Shown here: piece by piece, positions 1-8,000 of the stretch
How the letters are laid out: every line of letters begins with the position of its first letter
How positions within the stretch are numbered: the stretch's first letter is position 1
NCBI GenBank assembly: GCA_009702305.1
Contig: WLIH01000073.1
Coordinates: forward strand, 1 to 8,623
Reading direction: 5' to 3'
Length of the DNA: 8,623 nucleotides
From: Actinomycetota bacterium
GTDB taxonomy: Bacteria; Actinomycetota; Actinomycetes; Propionibacteriales; Nocardioidaceae
Notes under the pieces: generated by a model
What the model saw: only the letters and a program-made list of their open reading frames with translations
The model's database searches: none
Told to the model about the DNA's origin: nothing
Program-made: the position numbers and the translations under genes

Positions 1-3000
1 CCGCCGCCGGTCGAGCCGGTGTAGGCGAAAGTGGTCGCCGCCACTCCGGCCGCATCCGTCACCACCTGCTGGGTCTGCTCGCCGAGCACGAGGGTGACGG
101 TGCGACCCGGGAGCGGTCGACCCTCGCTGTCGGTCAGGGTCGCGCTGACCGGCACGCGGTCGCCGACGACCACCGTGCCCGGAGCCGTGACGACGAGACG
201 CGTCTGCTCGCGCTGCGCCTGCACCGGCTCCAGGCCGGGTGAGGAGTCGAGTCGGAAGGACGCACCGAGGTTGTCGGCGACGCTGACGAGCCCGACGCCG
301 TTGACGGCCTGGATGATGAAGCGCACCGGGCCCGGCTGCTGGGTCGAGGCCCGGCGCGTCGGTGCGCCGTGGCGCTGCTGCGCTCCCGAGGCGAGGTCGA
401 GCGTGCCGGTCCAGAGGGTGGAGTCGAGCGGGTCCTGGGTGAGGGAGACCGAGCGCCACTCGCCGTACCACGGCCCGGACTCGGCGGTCCTCGTCACCCA
501 CACCTCCTGGATGCCGGCGGACGGATCGCCCACGACGCGGGCGCTGACCGTCGCGACGCCCGTCGCCGGATCAACCGTCGAGGTGACGCCCGAGATGCTC
601 GGCGGCGCGGCCAGGCTCGGCCGGTTGCCGCCGGCATAGGTCTGCGTGTTGCTGCTGTAGAACAGCCTGACGTCCAGGTCGTCGTAAGCCCGCAGCGTGC
701 TCGTGGTCTCCGAGTCGGAGCGGTGCTGGGCCGGGGTCACGAGCAGCCGCGTGCTGCCGTCCCCGATCACCGCACCGAGCTGGTTGATCGTCGTGAGGCG
801 GCCGGGGAAGAACTCCGGCGAGCGGAACGGCGTGTGCACCTCGCCCAGCTCGGTCGCGGGCGCGCCCGTGAGCGGCACGATGCCGGGAAGGTCGTCGTAG
901 TCGCCGGCCCAGAACCCCGCACCGCGCAGCGCCTTGCCCTCGACCGTGACGTCGAGCGACTCCAGCGGCAGCGCCGGCTGACCCGGGTTGGTGACGACGC
1001 CGTCCGGCCCGGTCAGGTAGGTGAACCGGCCGACGTCGCCGTCCTCGTCGCGGTAGGGCTTGGTGACGGTGGTCGTGCTGAGACCGGTGTCGACGGAGCC
1101 CTCGACCAGACCGAGCCGGGCGCCGGGGCCGGTGACCACCGGGTCGGCTGCGACCGGGACCGGTCCGGGCACGGCGGTGCGCTCGCCGGGCATGTCGATG
1201 GCCAGCATCGGAAGCCCGTACAGCGTCGCCTCCGCGAGCGCCTTCTGGTGGATCCCGCTGAGCACCGGGGTCGTCGCGAGGTAGTCCTGCTTGGCCCGGA
1301 GCAGCGCCTCGCCGAGCGGGACCGGACCGGTGCCGACCCGCAGCTGGGCCGCGAAGTCGGCGTAGAGGCGCTCGCTGTACTCGACGAAGTCGGTGTCGCC
1401 GTACTGGTAGCCGGTGCCGGCGACCAGGGTCGCGCCCTGCTGGGCCATCAGCTGGGCCCAGTCCAGGCCGAGGGTCAGCCCGCGGACGCCCTCCCCGTCG
1501 ACGATGTTGTAGCCCGAGTGGCAGCCGGCCGAGATCACCAGCGTGTCGGCGAACAGACCAGGATCGGCGTCGCGGGCGACCTCGACCGTGACCAGCGACG
1601 TCCGGTAGTCGGCCGCGAGCGTGCTGTTCGCACCGAAGTGGCCAGCGAGGTAGACCAGGTCGTGGCGACCGCTGTCGAGAAGCGCGTGGCGCAGATCCTG
1701 CGCCGTCCATGAGTGCCGGCGGTCGGGGACGCCGTCGACGGTCACCACGCTGCGCGCGATGTCGGAGTCGGTGATCAGCTCGTCGACGGTCGCGTCCGGC
1801 CCCAGGCCGCGCTGCCACTGCTCGGACAGCTCGTCGGCGGCATCGGTGAGGAAGTCGTAGCCGGTCGCCAGCATGCTCGTCGGCGTGGGGAGCACCCCGG
1901 TGGTGTCGAGATCGGTGTAGCGCTCCAGGGCGGCACCGATCTCCTGCGGAGTCTCGACGAGCCGACCCACGGCGAGGTCGGGCAGGGCGACGGTCGCTCC
2001 CTTGAGGGTGAGGTCGCGCTCGGCGCCGTAGGCGTCCTGGCTGAGCACCTGGTTGCGTCGCAGACTCGCCTCGGAGGCCGTCGCGTCGCGCATCGGCGGC
2101 ACGTAGTTCTGCTCCGGTCCGAGTCCGGCCGCGTCGGCCGAGCGGAAGAACGGCACGACGGAGTCGTCACCCGCGATGACGACGTAGCGCAATCGATCCT
2201 CGGGTCCGCGGTAGCCGTTGACCAGGTCGCGCAGTCCCTGCGCGACGAGGTTGGTGGCATAGGGACAGTCGATGTTCGCGCCCAGCGCGGCCTGGTCGCG
2301 CAGCGCGCGGATCCGGGCGGAGTCGGCGGCGTCCACCACCACGCCGTCGATCTCGGGACGAGCGGCGAACATGGCGAGGTCGGCCATCAGGTCGGCGGCC
2401 TCGGAGCTGCTGCCGGGAAGGAGCGAGGAGTCGGTGAGGATCACGGTCCTCGCGCCGTCGGGGACGGTCGGCAGGCTCGGGGTGGCGGCGAAGGAGCTCA
2501 GGCCCGGCGCGCAGGCGCCGGCGGTCGCGTCGACCCGCAGGGAGAACGGCGCACCGAAGGCGCCGTTGCGACCGACGACGCGGGCGTAGAAGTAGCCCGT
2601 GGCGTCCCACGTCGAGGCCCGGACGGACTCGTCGACGGTGCCGTCGTTGGCGGAGACGGCGATCAGGCTCCGGGTCTGGGCGCTGGAGAACGACTCGGCC
2701 AGCTCGGTGGCCGAGAGGGCACCTGGATCGACCACGGCTGCCGGATCGTTGTCGGGGCTGAACGCGCTCGGACTGAAGGCCGACGGACTGAACGCCGACG
2801 GCGAGAACGCCGACGGACTGAAGGCGCTGGGACTGAAGGCGCTCGGGCTGAACGCCGAGGGACTGAACGCGCTGGGACTGAACGCCGACGGCGAGAACGC
2901 CGACGGACTGAACGCACTCGGGCTGAAGGCCGACGGGCTGAACGCGTCGGAGGCGAACTCCGCGCCGAGCAGCGCGAGGTCCTCGGTGGTCTCCACGTCG

Positions 3001-5027
3001 TCGAAGGCCTGGCTGATGTCGCGGAAGACCGTCAGGTCGTAGTCGGCGCCCAGACCGGTCAGCCCGACCGAGATCCGGGAGTCCGGAGCCACCGGGAAGC
3101 GGTACCAGAGAGCCTCCCCCTGCTCACCGAGCGTGGCGGTGGTCGTCGTCCCGGGCGCGACCTCCTCGGCCAGCGGCCAGGTGCGGTTGGCGGCACCGGC
3201 GGCCGGCACCGGATAGGTCGAGTAGGTGACCGAGCCCTTCAGGGCGAAGCCGGCCGGCCCGCCACCGAAGTTGTGGACGAGGACCGACAGGTCGTTGCGA
3301 CCGCCCCGGAAGGCCGCCGGCGAGGCGGTCTGCAGCGTGCCGGGCACGCCCGTGAAGCCGCCGGAGGTGCCGACGGACAGCCCTCCGAGCACGACGTCCG
3401 CACCGTCGTCGGCGAAGATCCGTCCGCGCAGGCGCACATCGGTGGCGCCGGCGGGAAGGTCGAACGGGATCCGGTACTCCAGCTCCGCGGGCGCCCCCGC
3501 CGGTCCGTCACCGACGTAGCCCGCGCCGGGCAGCGGCTGGTACGCCGGGTTGGTGTAGGCCAGGGCGGGCGACCACACACCGCCGTCGAGCCGCTCGACG
3601 ACCGGGTCGAGCGTCCCGTCAGGCGCGGGCGTCGTCACCAACCGGATCCGGTGGCGGATCGGGGTGGCCGGGGAGGCTGCGATCGTCAACGCCGCCGAGG
3701 CGAGTGCCGACGACGACGCGTTGGCCGACGTCACCTGCGCCTCGTCGCTCAGCTGCTGCCCCACGGGCGTCGCCGGGTCGACCACGGCCTCGACGGTGAT
3801 CGCCGGGAGAGCCCCGACCGGCGCCGACGCGCCGAGGTAGGAGCAGGCGACGGTGGCCGCGCTCGACGCGGTGCAGTCCCAGTCATCGCCGAAGGGCGTG
3901 GCCGTGGTCGTCACCCCGGCCGGCAGCGCGTCGGTCACCGTGATGCTCGCCGGCTGCGACTCGGCGACGTCGAGCACCGACGGCGTCAGCGTGTAGGTCA
4001 CCTCGCTGCCCGGAGCGACGCTGGTGACGTCGAGGGTGTCGGTGAGCCCGAGTGCCGGGCTGTCCAGGGTGGTGATGGTCAGGTCGCTGATCTCGTGGAT
4101 GTCGTCGGCACCACCGGTCGAGCCGGCGATGGTGGCGGTCACGCTGGGCGGGAGACCCGGCGCGGGCAGCCCGGTCGCCAGGTCGATGTGGTCGGCCGGC
4201 AGGTCTCCTCGGGTCAGCTCGACCGGCCCGGCGCCGTCGCGGAAGTCGACCGACACGACGTAGGTGCCCTGTGGACCGAGCGCGGGGTCGACGACGATCT
4301 GCACGTCGCGGCGCGAGGACGCACGGTCCGCCCCGCGCAGACTGGGGTGGACGGGGTGGTCGACCGCGCTGGAGCCGAGCAGGCAGTAGCCGTCGAGGCT
4401 GTAGCCCGGCCCGCGGACGCTGACCTGGTCGCCGGCCTGCGAGGCGTCGAGACCGGTGACCGGGCACCCGGATCCGCTCGCCGCGTCGGTCCCGAAGTCG
4501 CCGTCGGTGTCGAACCCGATGCCGAGATAGCCCCCCAGGACGCCGGACCCGGCCGCCACGGTGCCGGAGTAGCCGAGGGAGGCGCCCGGCTGGCCGAGGT
4601 TCGGCGGGGGCGTCGGACCGGTCGCGAGCATGAACGACGTGCCGTCCGATCCCGTTCCGCCGTACTGGTAGAGCGAGAACTCGATCCGCAGCCCGTGGTC
4701 CAGGGAGAGGGCGGTCGGGTAGGTCAGGCCCGCCAGTTGAGCGTTCGCGGCGTCGGTGAGGCGCAGGACGCCCGACCCTGGCGCGTCCGAGACCGCCGCG
4801 CAGCCCATCGGCCCCCCGGCCGTCAGGCAGGGCAGACCCGGAGTGCTGAATCCCACCGCGACACCCGAGGTGGTGCCGGCGCGGAGACCGTCGGAGACCA
4901 GGGTGGCTCCGGCCGCGTGGGCCGCCGGAGTCCCGACGGCCAGACCCAGCGCCAGGAGGCCGGCGGTGAGCGCGAGCACCAGCCCTGACGATGCGGCACG
5001 GGCGGTGGTGGCGGACGTGCGCGTCAT
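1..5027 (-). CDS. Secreted multidomain lectin / C25 (gingipain-like) cysteine peptidase, 3' end cut by window
   Basis: Open from the ATG at 5027 to the left edge with no in-frame stop (1675 codons seen, C-terminus missing). Residues 1-38 are a signal peptide: Arg at 3 and 10, a hydrophobic core at about 14-32, and cleavage after AHA. Residues 41-325 resemble bacterial L-type lectins (GSDGTSFML, GYLGIGFDTDGD, VRGPG, then STGGADDIHEISDLTITT). A DUF11-like beta domain follows (324-456), then a jelly-roll-like domain (about 517-596, FADDGADVVLGG), then a PPC-like domain (617-836) holding twelve SPSAF repeats (697-756). The C25-like catalytic domain spans about 857-1280: RYVVIAGDDS, DLAVGRL, His1130 in YLAGHFGANS and Cys1169 in ISAGCHSGYN, the clan CD His-then-Cys order. 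An Ig/FN3-like region (about 1477-1600) and a Big_1-like domain (from about 1610) follow. I infer a secreted or surface protease that binds glycans; substrate is unknown. Any anchor or sorting signal would lie off-window. The ATG is preferred over in-frame GTGs at 5060 and 5087 for its Shine-Dalgarno and compact signal peptide. Confidence 0.93.
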   Translation of the reverse strand, partial: MTRTSATTARAASSGLVLALTAGLLALGLAVGTPAAHAAGATLVSDGLRAGTTSGVAVGFSTPGLPCLTAGGPMGCAAVSDAPGSGVLRLTDAANAQLAGLTYPTALSLDHGLRIEFSLYQYGGTGSDGTSFMLATGPTPPPNLGQPGASLGYSGTVAAGSGVLGGYLGIGFDTDGDFGTDAASGSGCPVTGLDASQAGDQVSVRGPGYSLDGYCLLGSSAVDHPVHPSLRGADRASSRRDVQIVVDPALGPQGTYVVSVDFRDGAGPVELTRGDLPADHIDLATGLPAPGLPPSVTATIAGSTGGADDIHEISDLTITTLDSPALGLTDTLDVTSVAPGSEVTYTLTPSVLDVAESQPASITVTDALPAGVTTTATPFGDDWDCTASSAATVACSYLGASAPVGALPAITVEAVVDPATPVGQQLSDEAQVTSANASSSALASAALTIAASPATPIRHRIRLVTTPAPDGTLDPVVERLDGGVWSPALAYTNPAYQPLPGAGYVGDGPAGAPAELEYRIPFDLPAGATDVRLRGRIFADDGADVVLGGLSVGTSGGFTGVPGTLQTASPAAFRGGRNDLSVLVHNFGGGPAGFALKGSVTYSTYPVPAAGAANRTWPLAEEVAPGTTTTATLGEQGEALWYRFPVAPDSRISVGLTGLGADYDLTVFRDISQAFDDVETTEDLALLGAEFASDAFSPSAFSPSAFSPSAFSPSAFSPSAFSPSAFSPSAFSPSAFSPSAFSPSAFSPSAFSPSAFSPDNDPAAVVDPGALSATELAESFSSAQTRSLIAVSANDGTVDESVRASTWDATGYFYARVVGRNGAFGAPFSLRVDATAGACAPGLSSFAATPSLPTVPDGARTVILTDSSLLPGSSSEAADLMADLAMFAARPEIDGVVVDAADSARIRALRDQAALGANIDCPYATNLVAQGLRDLVNGYRGPEDRLRYVVIAGDDSVVPFFRSADAAGLGPEQNYVPPMRDATASEASLRRNQVLSQDAYGAERDLTLKGATVALPDLAVGRLVETPQEIGAALERYTDLDTTGVLPTPTSMLATGYDFLTDAADELSEQWQRGLGPDATVDELITDSDIARSVVTVDGVPDRRHSWTAQDLRHALLDSGRHDLVYLAGHFGANSTLAADYRTSLVTVEVARDADPGLFADTLVISAGCHSGYNIVDGEGVRGLTLGLDWAQLMAQQGATLVAGTGYQYGDTDFVEYSERLYADFAAQLRVGTGPVPLGEALLRAKQDYLATTPVLSGIHQKALAEATLYGLPMLAIDMPGERTAVPGPVPVAADPVVTGPGARLGLVEGSVDTGLSTTTVTKPYRDEDGDVGRFTYLTGPDGVVTNPGQPALPLESLDVTVEGKALRGAGFWAGDYDDLPGIVPLTGAPATELGEVHTPFRSPEFFPGRLTTINQLGAVIGDGSTRLLVTPAQHRSDSETTSTLRAYDDLDVRLFYSSNTQTYAGGNRPSLAAPPSISGVTSTVDPATGVATVSARVVGDPSAGIQEVWVTRTAESGPWYGEWRSVSLTQDPLDSTLWTGTLDLASGAQQRHGAPTRRASTQQPGPVRFIIQAVNGVGLVSVADNLGASFRLDSSPGLEPVQAQREQTRLVVTAPGTVVVGDRVPVSATLTDSEGRPLPGRTVTLVLGEQTQQVVTDAAGVAATTFAYTGSTGG
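2785..2822. repeat. 38-bp exact direct repeat, copy A (inside the SPSAF array)
   Basis: These 38 bases are identical to 2875-2912, exactly 90 bp (six pentapeptide units) away. The match covers two complete SPSAF units with the unusual TCG-CCG-TCG arrangement plus flanking bases, and it breaks at both ends. It suggests a past block duplication or gene-conversion event within the array. Confidence 0.9.
2875..2912. repeat. 38-bp exact direct repeat, copy B (inside the SPSAF array)
   Basis: Partner of the copy at 2785-2822. Units outside the 38-bp match do not agree base for base at the 90-bp offset, so only part of the array retains the duplicated register. Confidence 0.9.
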
Positions 5028-5032
5028 GAGGG

Positions 5033-5039
5033 TTCTCTC
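5033..5039 (-). promoter_or_regulatory. Ribosome binding site of the lectin-peptidase gene
   Basis: On the minus strand the purine run GAGAGAA ends 5 nt before the ATG at 5027, a normal Shine-Dalgarno distance. It is an imperfect match to GGAGG but is the best candidate in the 66-nt gap, and it supports ATG 5027 over the upstream in-frame GTG codons. Confidence 0.6.
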
Positions 5040-5073
5040 GGCTGGAGGGGCGGAAGCCACGGTAGGCGACGAC

Positions 5074-5088
5074 GGTGCTGCGTGCACC
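5074..5088. repeat. Short inverted repeat between the two genes
   Basis: A perfect 5-bp GC-rich inverted repeat (GGTGC / GCACC) with a 5-base loop lies 6 to 20 nt after the cyclase stop codon in the direction of transcription. No T-run follows it, so it does not look like an intrinsic terminator. In DNA this rich in GC, a stem this short is expected by chance; it is recorded only because the intergenic gap is otherwise featureless. Confidence 0.3.
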
Positions 5089-5093
5089 CGGTC

Positions 5094-8000
5094 TCAGCCA
5101 CCGCAGACCGCCGTGACGAGCGCGTCGGCAGCCTCGGGGCCGAGCGACCGGCCGCGGTCGAGGGCGCTGTCGACGTCGTCAGAGCCCAGGCCGGCACCGG
5201 AGCGAGCACGCTCGAGCACGCCGGAGACCTGCTCCTGCACGTCGGGGGTGCGGGGCGAGCCGAGTCGCTCGCGCACCGTGTCGCTCGCGCCCACGAGCAG
5301 CGCGGCCGACTCGGCGTCGACCACCGGGAGACGAGCCGCCAGACCGGCGACGTCCTCGTAGAGGATCGCGAGCGCCCAGTCGTCCTGGTGGCTGCGGTAG
5401 GTCGCAAGCGCGGCCCGGTAGTGCTGTCCGGCCAGCTCGTGCTCACCGCGGTCGCGGCGGACGTTGCCGAGGTTGTTGTCGCCGAGCGCGACCATCCAGA
5501 CGTCGCCGCACTCGCGGTGCAGCCGCATCGACTCCTCGAACCGCACGAGCGCCTCGTCGAGCTCGCCGCGCAGGACGGCGAGCATGCCGAGGTTGTTCTG
5601 GGAGATGCCGACCCCCCACCGCTCGCCGGTCGACCGGCGCAGTGCCAGCGCCTGCTCGCCGAGATCACCCGCGAGGGCGTAGTCGCCCTGGTACTCCGCG
5701 ACGATGGCGAGGTTGCTCAGCACTGCCGCCTGGTTGCTGCGATCTCCCAGCCGCACTCGCAGCTCCAGGCTCTGCTCGTAGGCGGCCACCGCCGCTGCGA
5801 AGTCGCCCGTCTGCGCCGCGAGGGTGCCGGCGAAGTGCAGGACCTGGCCCGCACCCGCGTCGTCGCCGAGGGCCGCGAACTCCTCCCCCGCTGCCGTCAG
5901 TCCCTGCCCGGCGTCGTCGTAGCGCCCCTGCTTGCGGGCCACCTCCGCCCACCAGGTGCTCGCCCAGGCCGCGGCACCCGACTCGCCCGAGGCCCGCGAC
6001 AGATCCCGCGCCCGAGCGTAGGCCTGCTCGGCCGCCGCCCAGTCACCCGTCAGCTCGCGCACCTTGCCGATCCGCACCAGCACGGGCGGTTGCTCCGGCT
6101 CCTCGAGCAAGGACAGGAGCCGCTCGAACCAGTCGAGGGCCGTGCCGTTGGCGTACGCCGCCTGCGCGGCCACGCCCGCAGCCAGGAGGTAGCGGCGCTT
6201 GCGGTCGTCGTCCTCGCCGTGCCAGAAGTGGTGGGCGAGCTCGTCCAGCAGACGCTCCGGGTCACCCGCGACCCCCGACTCGAGGCTGAGCCCGATCTGG
6301 TCGTGCAGCTGGCTGCGCAGAGCGAACGGAAGGCTCTCGTAGGACACGTCGCGCACGACCGCGTTGGCGAACGACCACTCGGGCTCCTCCTCGTGGGCGA
6401 TGTCGTGGTCGGCGAGCTCGTGGAGCGCGCGGAGCACGAGCGAGACCTCCCCGAGGTCCGGGTAGGAGTGGGAGACGACGAGGGGCGCGAAGCGCCGTCC
6501 GACGACGCTGGCCACCTTGGCCGTGCGGCGAGGTTGCTCGGCGAGCCGGTCGATGCGGCTCAGCACCAGGCTGTGCAGGCTGGTCGGCAGGTCCAGCCGG
6601 GGCGCGACCGCGGCGTCGGCGAGATCGACCCCCTGCTCGTGGACGAAGGCGCACAGCTCTCGAACGTAGAGCGGGCTGCCCTCGGCCCGCTGCACGACGA
6701 GGTCGACCACAGCATCGGCGCGCACCTCCGCGCCGCCGAGCTCGCGGAGCCGGTGCCGGGCGAGCTCGGCCGCGACCGACTCGGTCAGCGGCCCGAGCAC
6801 GATCTCCTCGGTCGTCGTCAGGTCGGCCAGGTGCGCGAGCGGGGACTCCTCCGTGGGTCGGTAGGCGACCACGACGGCCACCGGCAGACCGGGCAGCGCC
6901 CGGGCGAGTGCGACCAGCAGCTCCTGCGAGAGCGGGTCGAGCAGGTGGGCGTCCTCCAGCACCAGCACCAGCGGGCCGGCCGCGGACGCGGCCGAGACCA
7001 GTCGGACGGCGAGGTCCTCCAGGCTCGCCTTGCGGAGCTTGGCGTCGAGCGAGCCGGTCAGCTCGTTGTCGGGCAACCCGACACCGAAGAGCAGCCCGAG
7101 CAGCGGCAGCCTCGGCAGCAGGTCGGCGGGCAGCGCCTGCTCGAGCAGGCGGGTGATCTCCTCGGCACCGAGATCGGCCTCGGCGCCGAGCAGCCCCTGA
7201 GCCACCGTCCGCCACGCGGCGTACGCCGTGACGGCGCCGTAGGGCTGGGCCGCGCCGACGAGCACCCGGACGTCACGAGCCGCGCACCGCTCGGCCAGCG
7301 CCGCCAGCAGGCGGGTCTTGCCGAGACCGGCGGCCGACGTCACGCCGACGATCCCGCCGTGTCCGGCCAGGGCCCGGGTCACGCGCTCGTCCAGGACCGC
7401 GAGCTCGTCGTCGCGGCCCAGCAGCGGCGAGCCGTCGTGACGCACCGTCGGCCGGATGCCCGCCGCGCCCACCAGGCGCGCCGCCGGGACGGCGAGGGCC
7501 TTGCCCTTGAGCTGGAGGTCCGGCAGGGGGTCGAAGCGGAACCTGTCGCCCGCCGCGTCACGCACCACGGCCGAGACGAAGATCGCGCCCGCGGGAGCCT
7601 TGCTCATCAGGCGCGCCGAAAGGTTCACCGCGTCACCCAGGCAGGTGAACGTGCGCCGCTGAGGGTGACCGCAGGTGCCACTGCGCACCCGGCCCGAGCC
7701 GATCCCGATCTGCAGGCCGCTCACCGACCCGGCCTCCTCGAGGCCGAGCACGTCCAGCGCCGCCGCGCAGGCTCGCGCGGCGTCGTCCTCGTGCGCCACC
7801 GGCGAGCCGAAGACGCCGTAGAGATAGGCGCCCTTGTCGCCGACCGTGATCTGCAGCGTGTTGCCGCCGTAGCCAGCAAGGATCCGCTGCGCCGCCACGA
7901 CGAAGCGATCGAGCGCCGCTGGCGCGCCCGGGTCGCGGTCGAAGTCGAGCCCGCCGAAGCGGATGAAGAGGGGGATCGCCGGTCGGAGCTCGGCGAGGAA

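Larger units (their letters stand above)
2760..2939 (-). repeat. Twelve in-frame 15-bp tandem repeats encoding (SPSAF)x12
   Basis: Twelve contiguous 15-bp units encode twelve identical SPSAF pentapeptides (residues 697-756 of the peptidase protein), entered from SDAF and left into SPDND. The amino-acid sequence is perfect, but the DNA is not: the Ser codons vary among AGC, AGT and TCG, Pro between CCG and CCC, and Ala between GCG and GCC. Phe is always TTC. Because the unit is 15 bp, gain or loss of copies keeps the reading frame. The segment probably forms an extended Ser/Pro linker or a regular solenoid with one Phe per turn; which of these is not decidable from sequence alone. Confidence 0.97.

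Noticed and set aside
571..2610. Several minus-strand open frames in other registers (571-1818, 1775-2260, 2167-2610).
   Set aside because: They overlap the continuous peptidase frame and translate to Arg/Pro-rich strings without motifs.
2760..2939. Tandem repeat as a CRISPR array or regulatory iteron array.
   Set aside because: Units are contiguous 15-mers with no spacers, lie in frame inside a coding region, and vary mainly at synonymous positions, so they are a protein repeat.
369..4988. Two very long plus-strand open frames (369-1712 and 1713-4988) antisense to the peptidase gene, in the same codon register.
   Set aside because: Their products are low-complexity Arg/Gly/Val-rich sequences with no recognisable domain. 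The minus-strand frame gives a signal peptide and multiple recognisable domains. Long antisense frames are expected where GC-rich codons exclude TTA, CTA and TCA.
5074..5088. Intrinsic terminator between the two genes.
   Set aside because: The stem is only 5 bp and no T-run follows on the minus strand.
5025..5096. Possible stop-codon read-through fusion, since both genes share one frame with a single TGA between them.
   Set aside because: A signal peptide following the second gene's own ATG and a plausible Shine-Dalgarno make independent translation far likelier. Sharing a frame has a one-in-three chance.
6262..7215. Minus-strand alternative-frame ORF of 317 codons.
   Set aside because: It lies wholly within the ATPase-coding part of the cyclase gene, and its Arg/Ala/Pro-rich sequence matches a frame shadow.
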